A model generated the notes under the pieces. It saw only the letters and a list, made by a program, of their open reading frames with translations. It was not told the origin of the DNA and did no database searches. This document shows, piece by piece, positions 1 through 6,929 of a stretch of 12,061 nt of DNA. The first letter of the stretch is position 1, and every line of letters starts with the position of its first letter. The stretch is taken from contig CAZYWA010000216.1 in NCBI GenBank assembly GCA_964650975.1, positions 1 through 12,061 of the forward strand, given 5' to 3'. This DNA comes from CAZYWA01 sp964650975 [NCBI: uncultured bacterium] (GTDB lineage Bacteria; JADJOY01). Both the position numbers and the translations under genes were made by a program.

Positions 1-874
1 ACGGAATCGGGTCGAGCTCGAGCTTCCGCGCCTCGATCTTGGAGAAATCGAGGATCTCGTTGAGGAGGCCGAGCAGCGAGTCGGCGGAGCTGGTCACCAC
101 TTCCACGCATTCACGTTGGTCGAAGGTCAGCTCGGTATCCGCCAGCAATTCGCTCATGCCGATGATCCCGTTCATGGGCGTTCTGATCTCGTGACTCATG
201 TTAGCGAGAAACTCGCTCTTCGAGCGATTCGCCTGCTCCGCCTGAGCCTGGGCCTCGCGAGCGCGCTCTTCCTCTCGCGCGACGCGTTTCGTCACGACCA
301 GGCAGAGGATCGAGATCAGCACCATGGCCACGACACTGGCACCGGCCTCCGCCACGATCCGCGTCCGATCCGAGCGCCACACTTGTTCGTAAATGGGCGT
401 GTATTCCAGCATCAGCGCCCCAATGTTCCGACCGGCGCGCTGAAGCGGTACCACCAGCTGCTTGATCCCCTGGGGATGCTCGGCGCTGACTTCTACGAAA
501 GTGCGGGGCTTCCCATCCACGATTGATTGGCCCACTTCGTCGTTTGGGTCGTTGTCCTCGACGGAGCCGAGGTTGCTTCTCAGGACATCCGCAACGCGAT
601 GCTGATCGGCATCCAGGATCCCGATGTCGCGGCGATTGAGGGCATGCAGCTCCTCCACGTGGTGCTGGAGCGCGGCTTGATGGTCGATCAGCGACCCATT
701 CGTATCGGCAGGAGACAAAACGAGATAGCTCAGCACTTCGGCAACGCCGTTCGCCTGTTGGACGGCCTGCGCTTCGATCCCTCGAGCGGTGCTCCAGATG
801 GCCACGCCACCGACCGCGGCGACCAAGAGCGCCGCAAGCCCGAAGCCGACTCTCAGCAAACGCGTGCTCTGCAT
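1..874 (-). CDS. Sensor histidine kinase, N-terminal part (runs off left edge)
   Basis: Membrane-bound sensor kinase of a two-component system; the protein continues past base 1. From the ATG at 874-872 there are 291 codons. A first membrane segment lies at about residues 8-27, an extracytoplasmic sensor region at about 30-172 and a second membrane segment at 173-195. A short charged coiled-coil linker ([17 protein letters not shown]) leads into a HisKA domain. The H-box reads [20 protein letters not shown], with the phospho-accepting histidine at residue 228, and the second dimerisation helix ends in [13 protein letters not shown]. The ATP-binding domain, and any receiver, lie outside the window. 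This H-box style is typical of BarA/hybrid-type kinases, so a C-terminal receiver is possible but unseen. The sensor region matches no named domain I recognise. A purine-rich GGAGCAGG lies just upstream of the ATG, and a 14-base palindrome sits 38 bases further up. Confidence 0.93.
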   Translation of the reverse strand, partial: MQSTRLLRVGFGLAALLVAAVGGVAIWSTARGIEAQAVQQANGVAEVLSYLVLSPADTNGSLIDHQAALQHHVEELHALNRRDIGILDADQHRVADVLRSNLGSVEDNDPNDEVGQSIVDGKPRTFVEVSAEHPQGIKQLVVPLQRAGRNIGALMLEYTPIYEQVWRSDRTRIVAEAGASVVAMVLISILCLVVTKRVAREEERAREAQAQAEQANRSKSEFLANMSHEIRTPMNGIIGMSELLADTELTFDQRECVEVVTSSADSLLGLLNEILDFSKIEARKLELDPIP

Positions 875-911
875 CGTCAACCTGCTCCGGACAGGATCGA
901 AGTGCGCGGAC

Positions 912-925
912 GGATGGCGCCATCC
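912..925. promoter_or_regulatory. Perfect 14-base palindrome upstream of the kinase gene
   Basis: GGATGGCGCCATCC equals its own reverse complement. It lies 38 bases upstream of the kinase ATG, in the expected promoter/leader zone. It could be an operator for a dimeric regulator; that role is inference, since no second copy was seen in the window. Confidence 0.3.
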
Positions 926-1549
926 ACAGAGCGCGCTTCGACCGTCGTCTGCCTGGCGATCGTGCCGCGGCTTCGACCTACTTCGATGTGCGCAACCGGC
1001 GAAGCCCGCTGCGGTCGGGGGCGATACTCGTCAACGCCCACCAAGACAAATAAATCCGTTCTCTTCTCGTCCCTTGCCGGAGCAATTCAGGTGCCGGCCG
1101 AGTCGTCTCGGTCGGCTCCTCGTCGATCCGAGTGGGTTTGTCGCCCAGCGATTTCAGGCGCAGGCGCGCGTCGGCGCGACCGGGCGTTTCGCCAGACCCG
1201 AAACCGTCATTCCTGGACAAATCGCCGGTTCCACCCCGTCTAGGTAGCGACGTCCCGAACCAACAGGTCCATCGACGGCCATTGCGTGGTCGCTGCCGGC
1301 TGATGCCGACTTGGGCCGCCACATCCTCCGCCATAGTGCAGTCCGGCTTCATCGCCTCGCTCTGGGCGAACCGCATGGCGAGAATGCCGCGCCTCGTGGG
1401 GCACATCGCAGCCCTTCTGGGAACGTCGAGCTGCGGCTGGGAACGCCCCCTTCAATTGGCGTGTAACTCTGACGTGGCACCGACACGAACGACGGGTGCA
1501 TGCTCGCCCGCTCAGCAGCCCTAGCGTCACATCGAGCGGCTTCCGCCGA
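926..1549. other. Stretch without a convincing gene
   Basis: Open frames exist on both strands but their translations are rich in R, H and P and show no domain. One minus-strand stretch near 1300-1380 reads TMAEDVAAQVGISRQ, which resembles part of a helix-turn-helix, but the frame on either side is not protein-like. I see no RNA gene, repeat or clear promoter. It may be decayed coding DNA. Confidence 0.5.
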
Positions 1550-1786
1550 TCATCCTCCAGATTCCGCCATCGTCATCTCGCCTGAGCTAGCTCTTCCCGA
1601 AGCGCCTTGTTCCAACACCCCGCGCGCCACCTGATCCATCCTTTGCGGGCTCAGATACGCGAGGATCGACGACCAGTCGACATGGTTCGAGATGTTCGTG
1701 TGTGGAACTGCACCGCCGGTGCGAGGGCCATCACGCAGTCGTCGCGACTGCCATGCGGTGCCGAAGCGCGCACGCTCCGCGCGGTG
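1550..1786 (-). pseudogene. Possible relic of an unidentified gene
   Basis: An open frame of 78 codons between two stops (1787-1789 and 1550-1552) with no usable early start codon. Its middle has ordinary protein composition and mostly G/C third positions, for example HVDWSSILAYLSPQRMDQVA followed by RGVLEQGASGR. The upstream part is arginine-rich and less convincing. I do not recognise the family. It may be the tail of a gene whose start has been lost, or a chance open frame in GC-rich DNA. Confidence 0.25.
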
Positions 1787-1894
1787 TTACCCGACCTCGA
1801 AACTCTAGTCTGCGCGGATGGGGCAGCCGGGGAAGCGCACCTCACCGCGCGTCTTGGCTAACTACTAGCTTACCTCGCTGCAACCCGTCCATCG

Positions 1895-2077
1895 TCAGGA
1901 CCCGCTCGCCATCAGCGACTCCGACCGCCACGTGTGCCCGCACTCCTGGCACGCCCAACTCGCCGGGCCTTCGCTGGGCTCCTCGCGGGGATCGACGCGG
2001 ATACTCCACGTGAGCCGCTCCCCAGCGGCCACGCCGCACTTCGGGCACGCGGGCCGCTTCGGTTCGTCGTCAGTCAT
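1895..2077 (-). CDS. Small zinc-ribbon protein (second of a tandem pair)
   Basis: A 60-residue protein dominated by one zinc ribbon: CPKCG at residues 11-15 and CQECGHTW at 43-50, giving two CxxC knuckles about 28 residues apart. Four cysteines in this arrangement bind one structural zinc; such ribbons usually contact nucleic acid or protein. The start at 2077 is chosen because GAGGG (2082-2086) sits 4 bases upstream and overlaps the TGA stop of the preceding gene, so the pair is probably translationally coupled. The ribbon layout and the aromatic end of the second knuckle (WxCxxCxHTW) match the neighbour, which suggests an old duplication. No catalytic domain is present and the function is unknown. 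It could be a phage- or element-borne accessory protein. Confidence 0.75.
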   Translation of the reverse strand: MTDDEPKRPACPKCGVAAGERLTWSIRVDPREEPSEGPASWACQECGHTWRSESLMASGS

Positions 2078-2084
2078 CGAGCCC

Positions 2085-2270
2085 TCATGCGCCCGCTTCC
2101 TCATCTCGGGCCCACGTGTGCATGCACCACCAGCACCGCCACAGGTGCGTTCTTCCGACCGACTCCTCCTCGCCCGCGCGTTGCGACGCGATCAGGAGCT
2201 CCTCAAGCCGCGACCCGCCGCACTTCGGGCAGTTGTGGCAGGCCGTCCTGTGGTGCGATTCGGTGGTCAT
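2085..2270 (-). CDS. Small zinc-ribbon protein (first of a tandem pair)
   Basis: A 61-residue protein with a single zinc ribbon: CHNCPKCGG at residues 11-19 (three cysteines, one more than needed for a CxxC knuckle) and CWWCMHTW at 46-53, followed by an acidic tail. It ends 7 bases before the ATG of the next zinc-ribbon gene, so the two probably form one transcript. The ATG at 2270 is preferred because everything upstream in frame is arginine-rich and not protein-like, although no strong ribosome-binding site precedes it. A start further upstream (an in-frame ATG at 2417) cannot be excluded. Function unknown; nucleic-acid or protein binding is a family-level expectation only. Confidence 0.72.
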   Translation of the reverse strand: MTTESHHRTACHNCPKCGGSRLEELLIASQRAGEEESVGRTHLWRCWWCMHTWARDEEAGA

Positions 2271-2461
2271 GGCAGGGGGCGAGCGACGGTCTGGCGCGCC
2301 ATCGTTTCTCTCGACACCGCGGCAGAAGTATCGATCGCGCTGACACCGACCGTCGATACCTCTTCCGGAGGGCATGAAGCGGCCGCGGACCATCGCTGTC
2401 ATCCGAGCGACATCCATTACGCGCTAGAAACGGACTTGGGCTGAAGCCACCCGGGAGGCCA

Positions 2462-2724
2462 ATGCCGGTTCCACTTCGCATCTTCGTGATCGACGACGAG
2501 CCCGTGTTCTGCAACCGGCTCACGCGCGAAGGTTACTCCGTAGCAGGCGCGTCGACCGGCGAAGACGGCATCGCCACGTTCAACGAGGGCTCGCACGGGG
2601 CGAGCTCGTCGAGGTCGTCGTCACTGATCTCGTTTTGGGAGCAGTAGACGGGCTTGCTGTGGCCGCGAAGGTGAAGGCCGCCCTGGCAGGGGCTTTCGTC
2701 GTCCTTGAGCTGATCGGGCACCCC
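2462..2724 (+). pseudogene. Response-regulator receiver domain, frameshifted
   Basis: Relic of a CheY-like receiver. The first part, from an ATG preceded by GGGAGG (2451-2456), has the beta-1 strand and acidic triad RIFVIDDEP (D11, D12, E13). It then runs VFCNRLTREGYSV, where helix 1 is about five or six residues shorter than usual. After the G-run at 2597-2600 this frame becomes serine-rich and stops at 2645-2647. The domain continues in the next frame as VVVTDLVLGAVDGLAVAAKV, with the phospho-acceptor Asp at 2626-2628, and fades at a beta-4-like stretch ending GHP. One lost base in the G-run explains the switch. No output domain follows, because a transposase relic begins within 10 bases. 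A sequencing error in the G-run is possible, but the shortened helix suggests real decay. Confidence 0.7.
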
Positions 2725-2731
2725 GTCGGCC

Positions 2732-3210
2732 ATGATCCGACTCCTGCACCGTCTGCGCCACGCGGTATTCGAAACAGGCTCGCGACTCTGGGCCTTCCTC
2801 CGGCCCGTTACGGCAATCATCACCCGCCCGGCAGTCGGTCTCGCGGTCGACCTGACGCGGCCCCGGCGAGTGCTCGCTGCCGAAACGCACTGCTACGCCA
2901 GCAGCTCATCGCCCTTCGACGGCACGTCCGGCGGCTTCCGTTTTAAACCCACGCGACCGCCTCGCGCTCGTATTCTTCGCCTCGCTCACCAACACCTGGC
3001 GGGACGCCCTGCTCTTCGTGCCACCGGACACGCTGGTCCGGTGGCACCGAGCCGGGTTCCGACGGCGCTGGCGCTCGAAGACCAGAGCTAGTCACCATGC
3101 CTCGAGGGTCTCGGCCGCGACCGTCGACCTGATTCAGCGGATGGCGCGCGAGAACCGGCGGCCGGGGGCGGGGTCCTACCAGGCGCCTCCGCGTCGCACA
3201 CCGTTCGTCG
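2732..3210 (+). pseudogene. Transposase relic (integrase-core family), frameshifted and truncated
   Basis: N-terminal part of a transposase of the large IS3/IS481-like group with an rve (DDE) core. It starts at ATG 2732 (MIRLLHRLRHAV), runs into DLTRPRRVLAAE, then shifts frame at the A-run 2883-2885 to NALLRQQLIALRRHVRR. It shifts again at the T-run 2941-2944 to LNPRDRLALVFFASLTNTWR, then FVPPDTLVRWHRAGFRRRWR and VSAATVDLIQRMARENRR. Both shifts equal one lost base. After about 3150 the similarity stops, so the DDE catalytic domain is missing and the element cannot move by itself. Family assignment comes from remembered hallmark stretches such as ENALLRQQL and LVRWHR. The terminal inverted repeats were not identified. 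Confidence 0.75.
3018..3047. repeat. Inverted repeat, 11-bp perfect stem with 8-base loop
   Basis: GTGCCACCGGA (3018-3028) pairs with TCCGGTGGCAC (3037-3047) across an 8-base loop. It lies inside the transposase relic, over codons for VPPDTLVRWH. The overlap with conserved codons suggests it may simply reflect codon choice rather than a separate signal. Confidence 0.6.
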
Positions 3211-3216
3211 ACATGC

Positions 3217-3678
3217 CTACGGTACGGTCAGCGTGAAGGTCGTCCAGTTGGTCAGGCCGTGCTGCGATCCGCCCGAGATATCGATTCCTGAAACCGTCAC
3301 CGTGTACGTCCCCGCCGGCGTGCCCGTCGTGGTGAATGCCGTGAGCCAAGCGGTTGATGTCGGCATCGTACGTGACACTGGGATGTCGTACCTCGACAAG
3401 CTGAAGCGCGGCCCGGTGCTCACCGAGGGAGAGATGCTCTTGACCCCAACATTGATCGTACCCGCGAATCCCTGCTCGCTCGTCACCGCGAGAATCAATC
3501 TTTCGGACGAGCCTGCCTGGATCGTCGTGCTGGCCGGAGAGAGGCTAAGTGCGAAGCTCGTGTTGGTCGCAAACGCCGGTGCACCGTCGATCACGCCCCA
3601 GCCGACGAGGACCACCGCAGCGACGCCGAGGATGTACCGTTGGAACCGGATCGATTTTCGGACGCACAGGGGCTTCAT
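3217..3678 (-). CDS. Exported single-domain Ig-like protein
   Basis: A 153-residue exported protein. Residues 1-37 are a signal peptide: basic start with R7, K8, R11 and R14, a hydrophobic core ILGVAAVVLVGWGVI, and a likely cleavage after APAFA. The rest is one beta-sandwich domain of the Ig-like type repeated in many bacterial and archaeal surface proteins: FALSLSPASTTIQAGSSERL, then GFAGTINVGVKSISP, PAGTYTVTVSGID and a closing TFTLTVP. Such domains usually occur in tandem as stalks or adhesion modules of larger proteins; here one copy stands alone. The start has a good ribosome-binding site (AAGGAAG, 6 bases before ATG). It is transcribed away from the barrel gene's 3' side with a gap of almost 500 bases, so an operon is unlikely. 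Function beyond export is unknown. Confidence 0.82.
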   Translation of the reverse strand: MKPLCVRKSIRFQRYILGVAAVVLVGWGVIDGAPAFATNTSFALSLSPASTTIQAGSSERLILAVTSEQGFAGTINVGVKSISPSVSTGPRFSLSRYDIPVSRTMPTSTAWLTAFTTTGTPAGTYTVTVSGIDISGGSQHGLTNWTTFTLTVP

Positions 3679-4119
3679 GTGTTCTTCCTTCAGCGTTTAT
3701 GGTTTGCACATTCGATCTGGACACACTGCGCACGGCCGGACGGCGCGGCGGGATGAGTGACTCGGCCAACACGATGCCGTCCCACGGGACACTTCGCGTG
3801 GGCAATCGAACTGGTTCACCGAGCCGGTTCACCTTCGGTGTCACCCTCATTCGGCCCGCGAGCCGAGATCGCAGGACTGCGGTCAAGCGCGCCGCGTGAC
3901 CACGTCCCGTTCGTCAGAAGTTTCGGATCCGCCCAGCTATCACGCTCAACGGCGCGGCGGCGCGGAGGCGCGTTACGTAGACGCGGTGATCCGGGGAATC
4001 CGCCGCTCACTTCCCCCTCAACCGCCCCAGCGTCACCCCGCGTCGGCTCCCACCCCCGATCGCCCCGTCCTCGGTCTTGATCACGCGGGTTCTCCTGGTC
4101 GCCGCGCTTGCGATGAGCC
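3679..4119. other. Non-coding stretch between two exported-protein genes
   Basis: No frame on either strand is convincingly protein-like. It should hold the promoter of the Ig-like gene just right of 3678, but I cannot point to confident -35/-10 boxes. Confidence 0.5.
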
Positions 4120-4136
4120 ACCGGCTTGGAGCCGGT
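4120..4136 (-). terminator. Short GC hairpin downstream of the barrel gene
   Basis: ACCGGCT-TGG-AGCCGGT forms a perfect 7-bp stem with a 3-base loop, 37 bases past the barrel gene's stop. There is no T-tract after it, so it would be an atypical terminator or a transcript-stabilising hairpin. Confidence 0.3.
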
Positions 4137-4173
4137 CGGTGCGCGAAGTGCTTCTCCGGCAGGATTCGAGAGA

Positions 4174-5538
4174 TCAGAAGCTCAGTCCGTAGCGCGCCGT
4201 GAAGTTCGAGCCCTCGTTGCTGAAGCCCCAATCGAACCGGAACAAGGCGTTGCGCTCCAGCATCACCCGCACCCCGAACCCGAACGTGTGGTGCACCTGG
4301 GCTTCGACCAGCCGCTCGGGTGTGCGCTCGACGGTGCCCAGCTCGTAGAACAGCGCACCGGCAAAGCGCTCGATCCGGATCATGTCGGTCACACGAACGC
4401 CACGCGGCACCAGCACCGGGCGATATTCGACCACTCCCAGCCACGCCGTGCGGTCGCGGAACCGGCCTTCGACGAAACCACGCTCCCCGTCGGCGCCACC
4501 GAGGCTCGGCAGCTCGTAAAAGGGCAGATCGCCGGAAGCGATGTCCAGCGACAGCGACGCAGCGAGCGTGTCGGTGGGCGGGTTCTCCTCGTCCCCCGAG
4601 CCTCCCCCGTGCGCCAGTGGCGGCACGGTGAAGAACTGCATCGCGCGCAGCTCGGAGACCGCCCCGACATCCCCATCACGCTGCAGCGGTGCGACGTCGA
4701 CGCGAGCTGCGAGCACCGCACCGTGGTAGGGCACGGCTTGGCTATCGCGCGTGTCCCAGCGGATCCCGGCGACCATCCAGCCGATGGGCGTGTCCTGCGC
4801 GTCGTCGAAGACCTGCGGGAAGCGCTCGCCGGTGCTCGGTCGATCGTGAACTTGTCCATGCGAGAGGTCGTGCCACTCGCCGCGTGCGCCGAGAGTCACC
4901 ACCCAGTCATCGCCCGGTCCAGGCAGCGACCGCTCGAGCTCAAGCCCCAGCCAGCGTCGGTCATCGGTGTAGCTGGTCTCGGCGCTCTTGGGGCTGGTGT
5001 CGCCAAAGCCGAAGAACCTGCGGGTGAGCGTCTTGCTGTAGCCGGCATCGCCTGTCACGACGCTGCGCTCCTCGAGCATCACTCCGCCACCAGGCACCTC
5101 GAGGTGCTCCAGCCAGCGCCGCCACAGCAGCGAGTACTGCTGCTGGCCACGTGTCGAGTAGGACGCGAACACACCGGCGAACTCTTGCCGGCGGAGCTCG
5201 CGAAAGTCGATGTCGGTAAGAGCCAGACCGCCACCGACGCCGATGTCGGAGTCGTGGAAGAAGAACGGCGCGACGAAGCTCGATACCAGCAACCGGTCCA
5301 GGACGTTGCCTGGCTTGATACGGCCTTCGGGGATGTAGCGCCAGCGCTCGGGATTCGGAAGATCGAGAGGCTTCTCGACCGCCGCGATCCGGCCATCGTC
5401 GTCGATTCCCCGGTTCGGATCGAAATCCGTCTCGGCGGCGCTCGCTAAGACATCGGCCAGCAGCAGCACACACCCGAGAATCGCCCGCCGCGGGGCGCCG
5501 CTGCGACGAGGCGCGAGGTTGGCGCCGGGCTGCATCAT
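4174..5538 (-). CDS. Omp85/D15-family outer-membrane barrel protein without POTRA domains
   Basis: A 454-residue outer-membrane protein. Residues 1-34 look like a signal peptide (R11, R12, R17, R18, then AILGCVLLLADVLASA, cleavage near ASA/AET). About 40 residues lead to RIKPGNVLDRLLVSSFVAPF and then a long series of amphipathic beta strands (for example SDIGVGGGLALTDIDF, KTLTRRFFGFGDTS) to the C terminus. The motif LGGADGERGF (E352-F355) matches the RGF/RGY loop-6 signature of the Omp85 (BamA/TamA/surface antigen D15) family. The last residues, ARYGLSF, end in phenylalanine, the usual signal for the BAM machine. POTRA domains, normally N-terminal to the barrel, do not fit in the roughly 40 residues available, so it is not a standard BamA. 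No strong ribosome-binding site is visible; ATG 5535 is an alternative start. Role unknown: lipid or protein export is only a family-level expectation. Confidence 0.88.
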   Translation of the reverse strand: MMQPGANLAPRRSGAPRRAILGCVLLLADVLASAAETDFDPNRGIDDDGRIAAVEKPLDLPNPERWRYIPEGRIKPGNVLDRLLVSSFVAPFFFHDSDIGVGGGLALTDIDFRELRRQEFAGVFASYSTRGQQQYSLLWRRWLEHLEVPGGGVMLEERSVVTGDAGYSKTLTRRFFGFGDTSPKSAETSYTDDRRWLGLELERSLPGPGDDWVVTLGARGEWHDLSHGQVHDRPSTGERFPQVFDDAQDTPIGWMVAGIRWDTRDSQAVPYHGAVLAARVDVAPLQRDGDVGAVSELRAMQFFTVPPLAHGGGSGDEENPPTDTLAASLSLDIASGDLPFYELPSLGGADGERGFVEGRFRDRTAWLGVVEYRPVLVPRGVRVTDMIRIERFAGALFYELGTVERTPERLVEAQVHHTFGFGVRVMLERNALFRFDWGFSNEGSNFTARYGLSF

Positions 5539-5601
5539 CGTGGATGCCCGTGTACGAGGCCAGATCGGGAGTTCGCAAATCTCAGGGGGGGACCTTCCAG
5601 C

Positions 5602-6035
5602 TCAGTGCAGCGCAGCTTCCTTGGGCGTCGCCGCACTGGTCTGCAACCCCGACATCCAGATCGTGAACGGCGGCATCTCGCGCACGCCCGACGGATTCGA
5701 GACGACGTTCGCCACGAACGGTCCCCGGTCTTCTTATGCCAATTGCGCTGCCCCGCGCTGGCGAAAGACACGCCCTTGCGCAGCACGCCGATCGCGACCA
5801 GCGCCGCGACCAAACCAGGACCAGGAAGGCCACCAGCATCGTCCGCGAGGCTACCGCCGATCAGCGCGGCTCTCATCCCGGAGACCCAGAGCCGCGCTTC
5901 GATCCGCGACATCTTGGGCGGCAGACGACAATCACTCCGGCACCTCTCCCGCGTCTGCGCGAGGATCGAGGCAACGGAGCGCGACCGCGGCACCTCGTGT
6001 ATCGCCTTCGTAACATCGGCGAACAGATCGCGCAT
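5602..6035 (-). pseudogene. Possible small membrane protein gene, frameshifted
   Basis: From ATG 6035 a minus-strand frame with strongly G/C third positions reads MRDLFADVTKAIHEV, later RIEARLWVSGMRAALIGG, LVAALVAIGVLRKGVSFA and SAGQRNWHKK. It then loses protein character. Adding one base to the four-base C-run at 5723-5726 (G-run on this strand) joins it smoothly to a second frame, GPFVANVVSNPSGVREMPPF then TIWMSGLQTSAATPKEAALH, ending with TGA at 5602-5604. A hydrophobic stretch (MLVAFLVLVW) lies in yet another frame just before LVAALVAIGVL, so two more compensating indels may be present and the intact protein would have one membrane helix. I do not recognise the family. The gene would point toward the barrel gene. 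Confidence 0.35.
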
Positions 6036-6203
6036 TACCGCTTCGTAACACGATTCGCTCGCGCGGAAAAAGCGGCGAGTGCGCTACGCAGGCGGGAGCG
6101 TGAACGAGACTACGATCGCGTCCGTTGGGTGATCGTGCCAGCCATACACGGACGGCCCATTGGGGATAATGAAACGGAAAACGACGCCGAACCGAGCCGA
6201 TGG

Positions 6204-6683
6204 ATGCTCGTTGATCACCAGCCCCAGGTGCGGCTGCTCGAGAAGCTCGGCTGCCACTGCGATGTCGCGGCCAACGGGATGGAGGCCGTCGACCTCGTGG
6301 CCCGAGTACCGTTCGATCTGATTTTCATGGATTGCCAGATGCCGGTCATGGACGGCTATCGAGCCACGGAGCTGATCCGCAGCCATGAGCGCGAGGCGGG
6401 CGAGCCGCGCCGCACGATCATCGCGATGACCGCCAACGCGCTCGAGGGCGACCGAGAACGCTGCCTCGAGGTGGGGACGGACGACTACGTTTGCAAACCC
6501 ATCATCGCCTCTGCCCTCGAGCAGACGCTGGCTCGCTGGGAGCCGGCGGCGCTGGCCGAGCTTCCCGAGGCCGAGGACAACGGTGGAGAAACCAGCTCGA
6601 TCATGGAAACCGTTCGTGACAACCCGGACCCCCGCGGGGCGCCCTGCTCGATCTTCCAGGAGCGAATGGCGCCAACCGCCTAA
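6204..6683 (+). pseudogene. Receiver domain relic of a hybrid kinase or response regulator
   Basis: Clear receiver domain: RLLEKLGCHCDVAANGMEAV, then FDLIFMDCQMPVMDGYRATE with the phospho-acceptor Asp at 6330-6332, IIAMTANALEGDRERCLEVG, and DDYVCKPI carrying the conserved lysine. The MDCQMPVMDG style is typical of receivers fused to hybrid histidine kinases. The front is damaged: MLVDHQPQVRLLEK replaces the usual hydrophobic strand, acidic pair and first helix, so the magnesium-binding acidic pocket is missing and about 6-9 residues are lost. The frame stays open upstream to an ATG at 5736, but that part is R/H/Q-rich and looks like a chance frame. No kinase domains precede it. The tail after the receiver has no known domain. 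It is probably inactive. Confidence 0.65.
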
Positions 6684-6700
6684 CCCGGGTCATTCATGAA
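6681..6700 (+). repeat. 20-base motif, copy 1
   Basis: TAACCCGGGTCATTCATGAA begins at the stop codon of the receiver relic. Sixteen of its 20 bases match 12008-12027 in the same orientation. It may mark the end of a mobile element; this is inference. Confidence 0.35.
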
Positions 6701-6929
6701 AGTTCCTAGCGAGGGCGCCAAGCGTCGAGCAGATTCGGGTGAACGCAGCCACCTGGTCCGCAGGCGTACGAACAGTACGTCGAGGACCAAGGAGGCGAGT
6801 GCGACCGAAGATGCCGACGATCGGCGGCCGCAGTAGAACGCTTCAGGAGAGTCGAAGAGGCGCGCGGTGGCGGTAGACCCGGGGAGTCGCTGCTGACCGG
6901 CCGCTTTCGCGACGGCGCCGGTGCCTCAA
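6701..6929. other. Stretch without a convincing gene
   Basis: Lies between the 20-base motif and the recognisable end of the terminase relic. A plus-strand reading QAYEQYVEDQGGECDR (about 6760-6810) looks protein-like, but its frame breaks on both sides. No repeat or RNA seen. Confidence 0.4.

Noticed and set aside
201-923. Minus-strand open frame of 240 codons over the kinase
   Set aside because: Arginine- and glycine-rich chance frame; the kinase in the neighbouring minus-strand frame has clear HisKA motifs.
1932-2444. Plus-strand open frame of 170 codons over the zinc-ribbon genes
   Set aside because: Antisense of the two zinc-ribbon genes with no domain; the minus-strand CxxC pairs are far better support.
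4126-5448. Plus-strand open frame of 440 codons
   Set aside because: It is the antisense of the Omp85-like barrel gene; its translation is rich in H, R and E, with no domain, while the minus strand has a signal peptide, the family motif and a proper end.
6084-6190. Minus-strand stretch reading FGVVFRFIIPNGPSVYGWHD, cupin-like in style
   Set aside because: Only about 35 residues look protein-like before the frame becomes antisense to the receiver domain; no start codon of its own and too short to assign.
5736-6203. N-terminal extension of the receiver open frame
   Set aside because: Composition (R, H, Q, D rich) is that of a chance frame, and the opposite strand here has better coding character.
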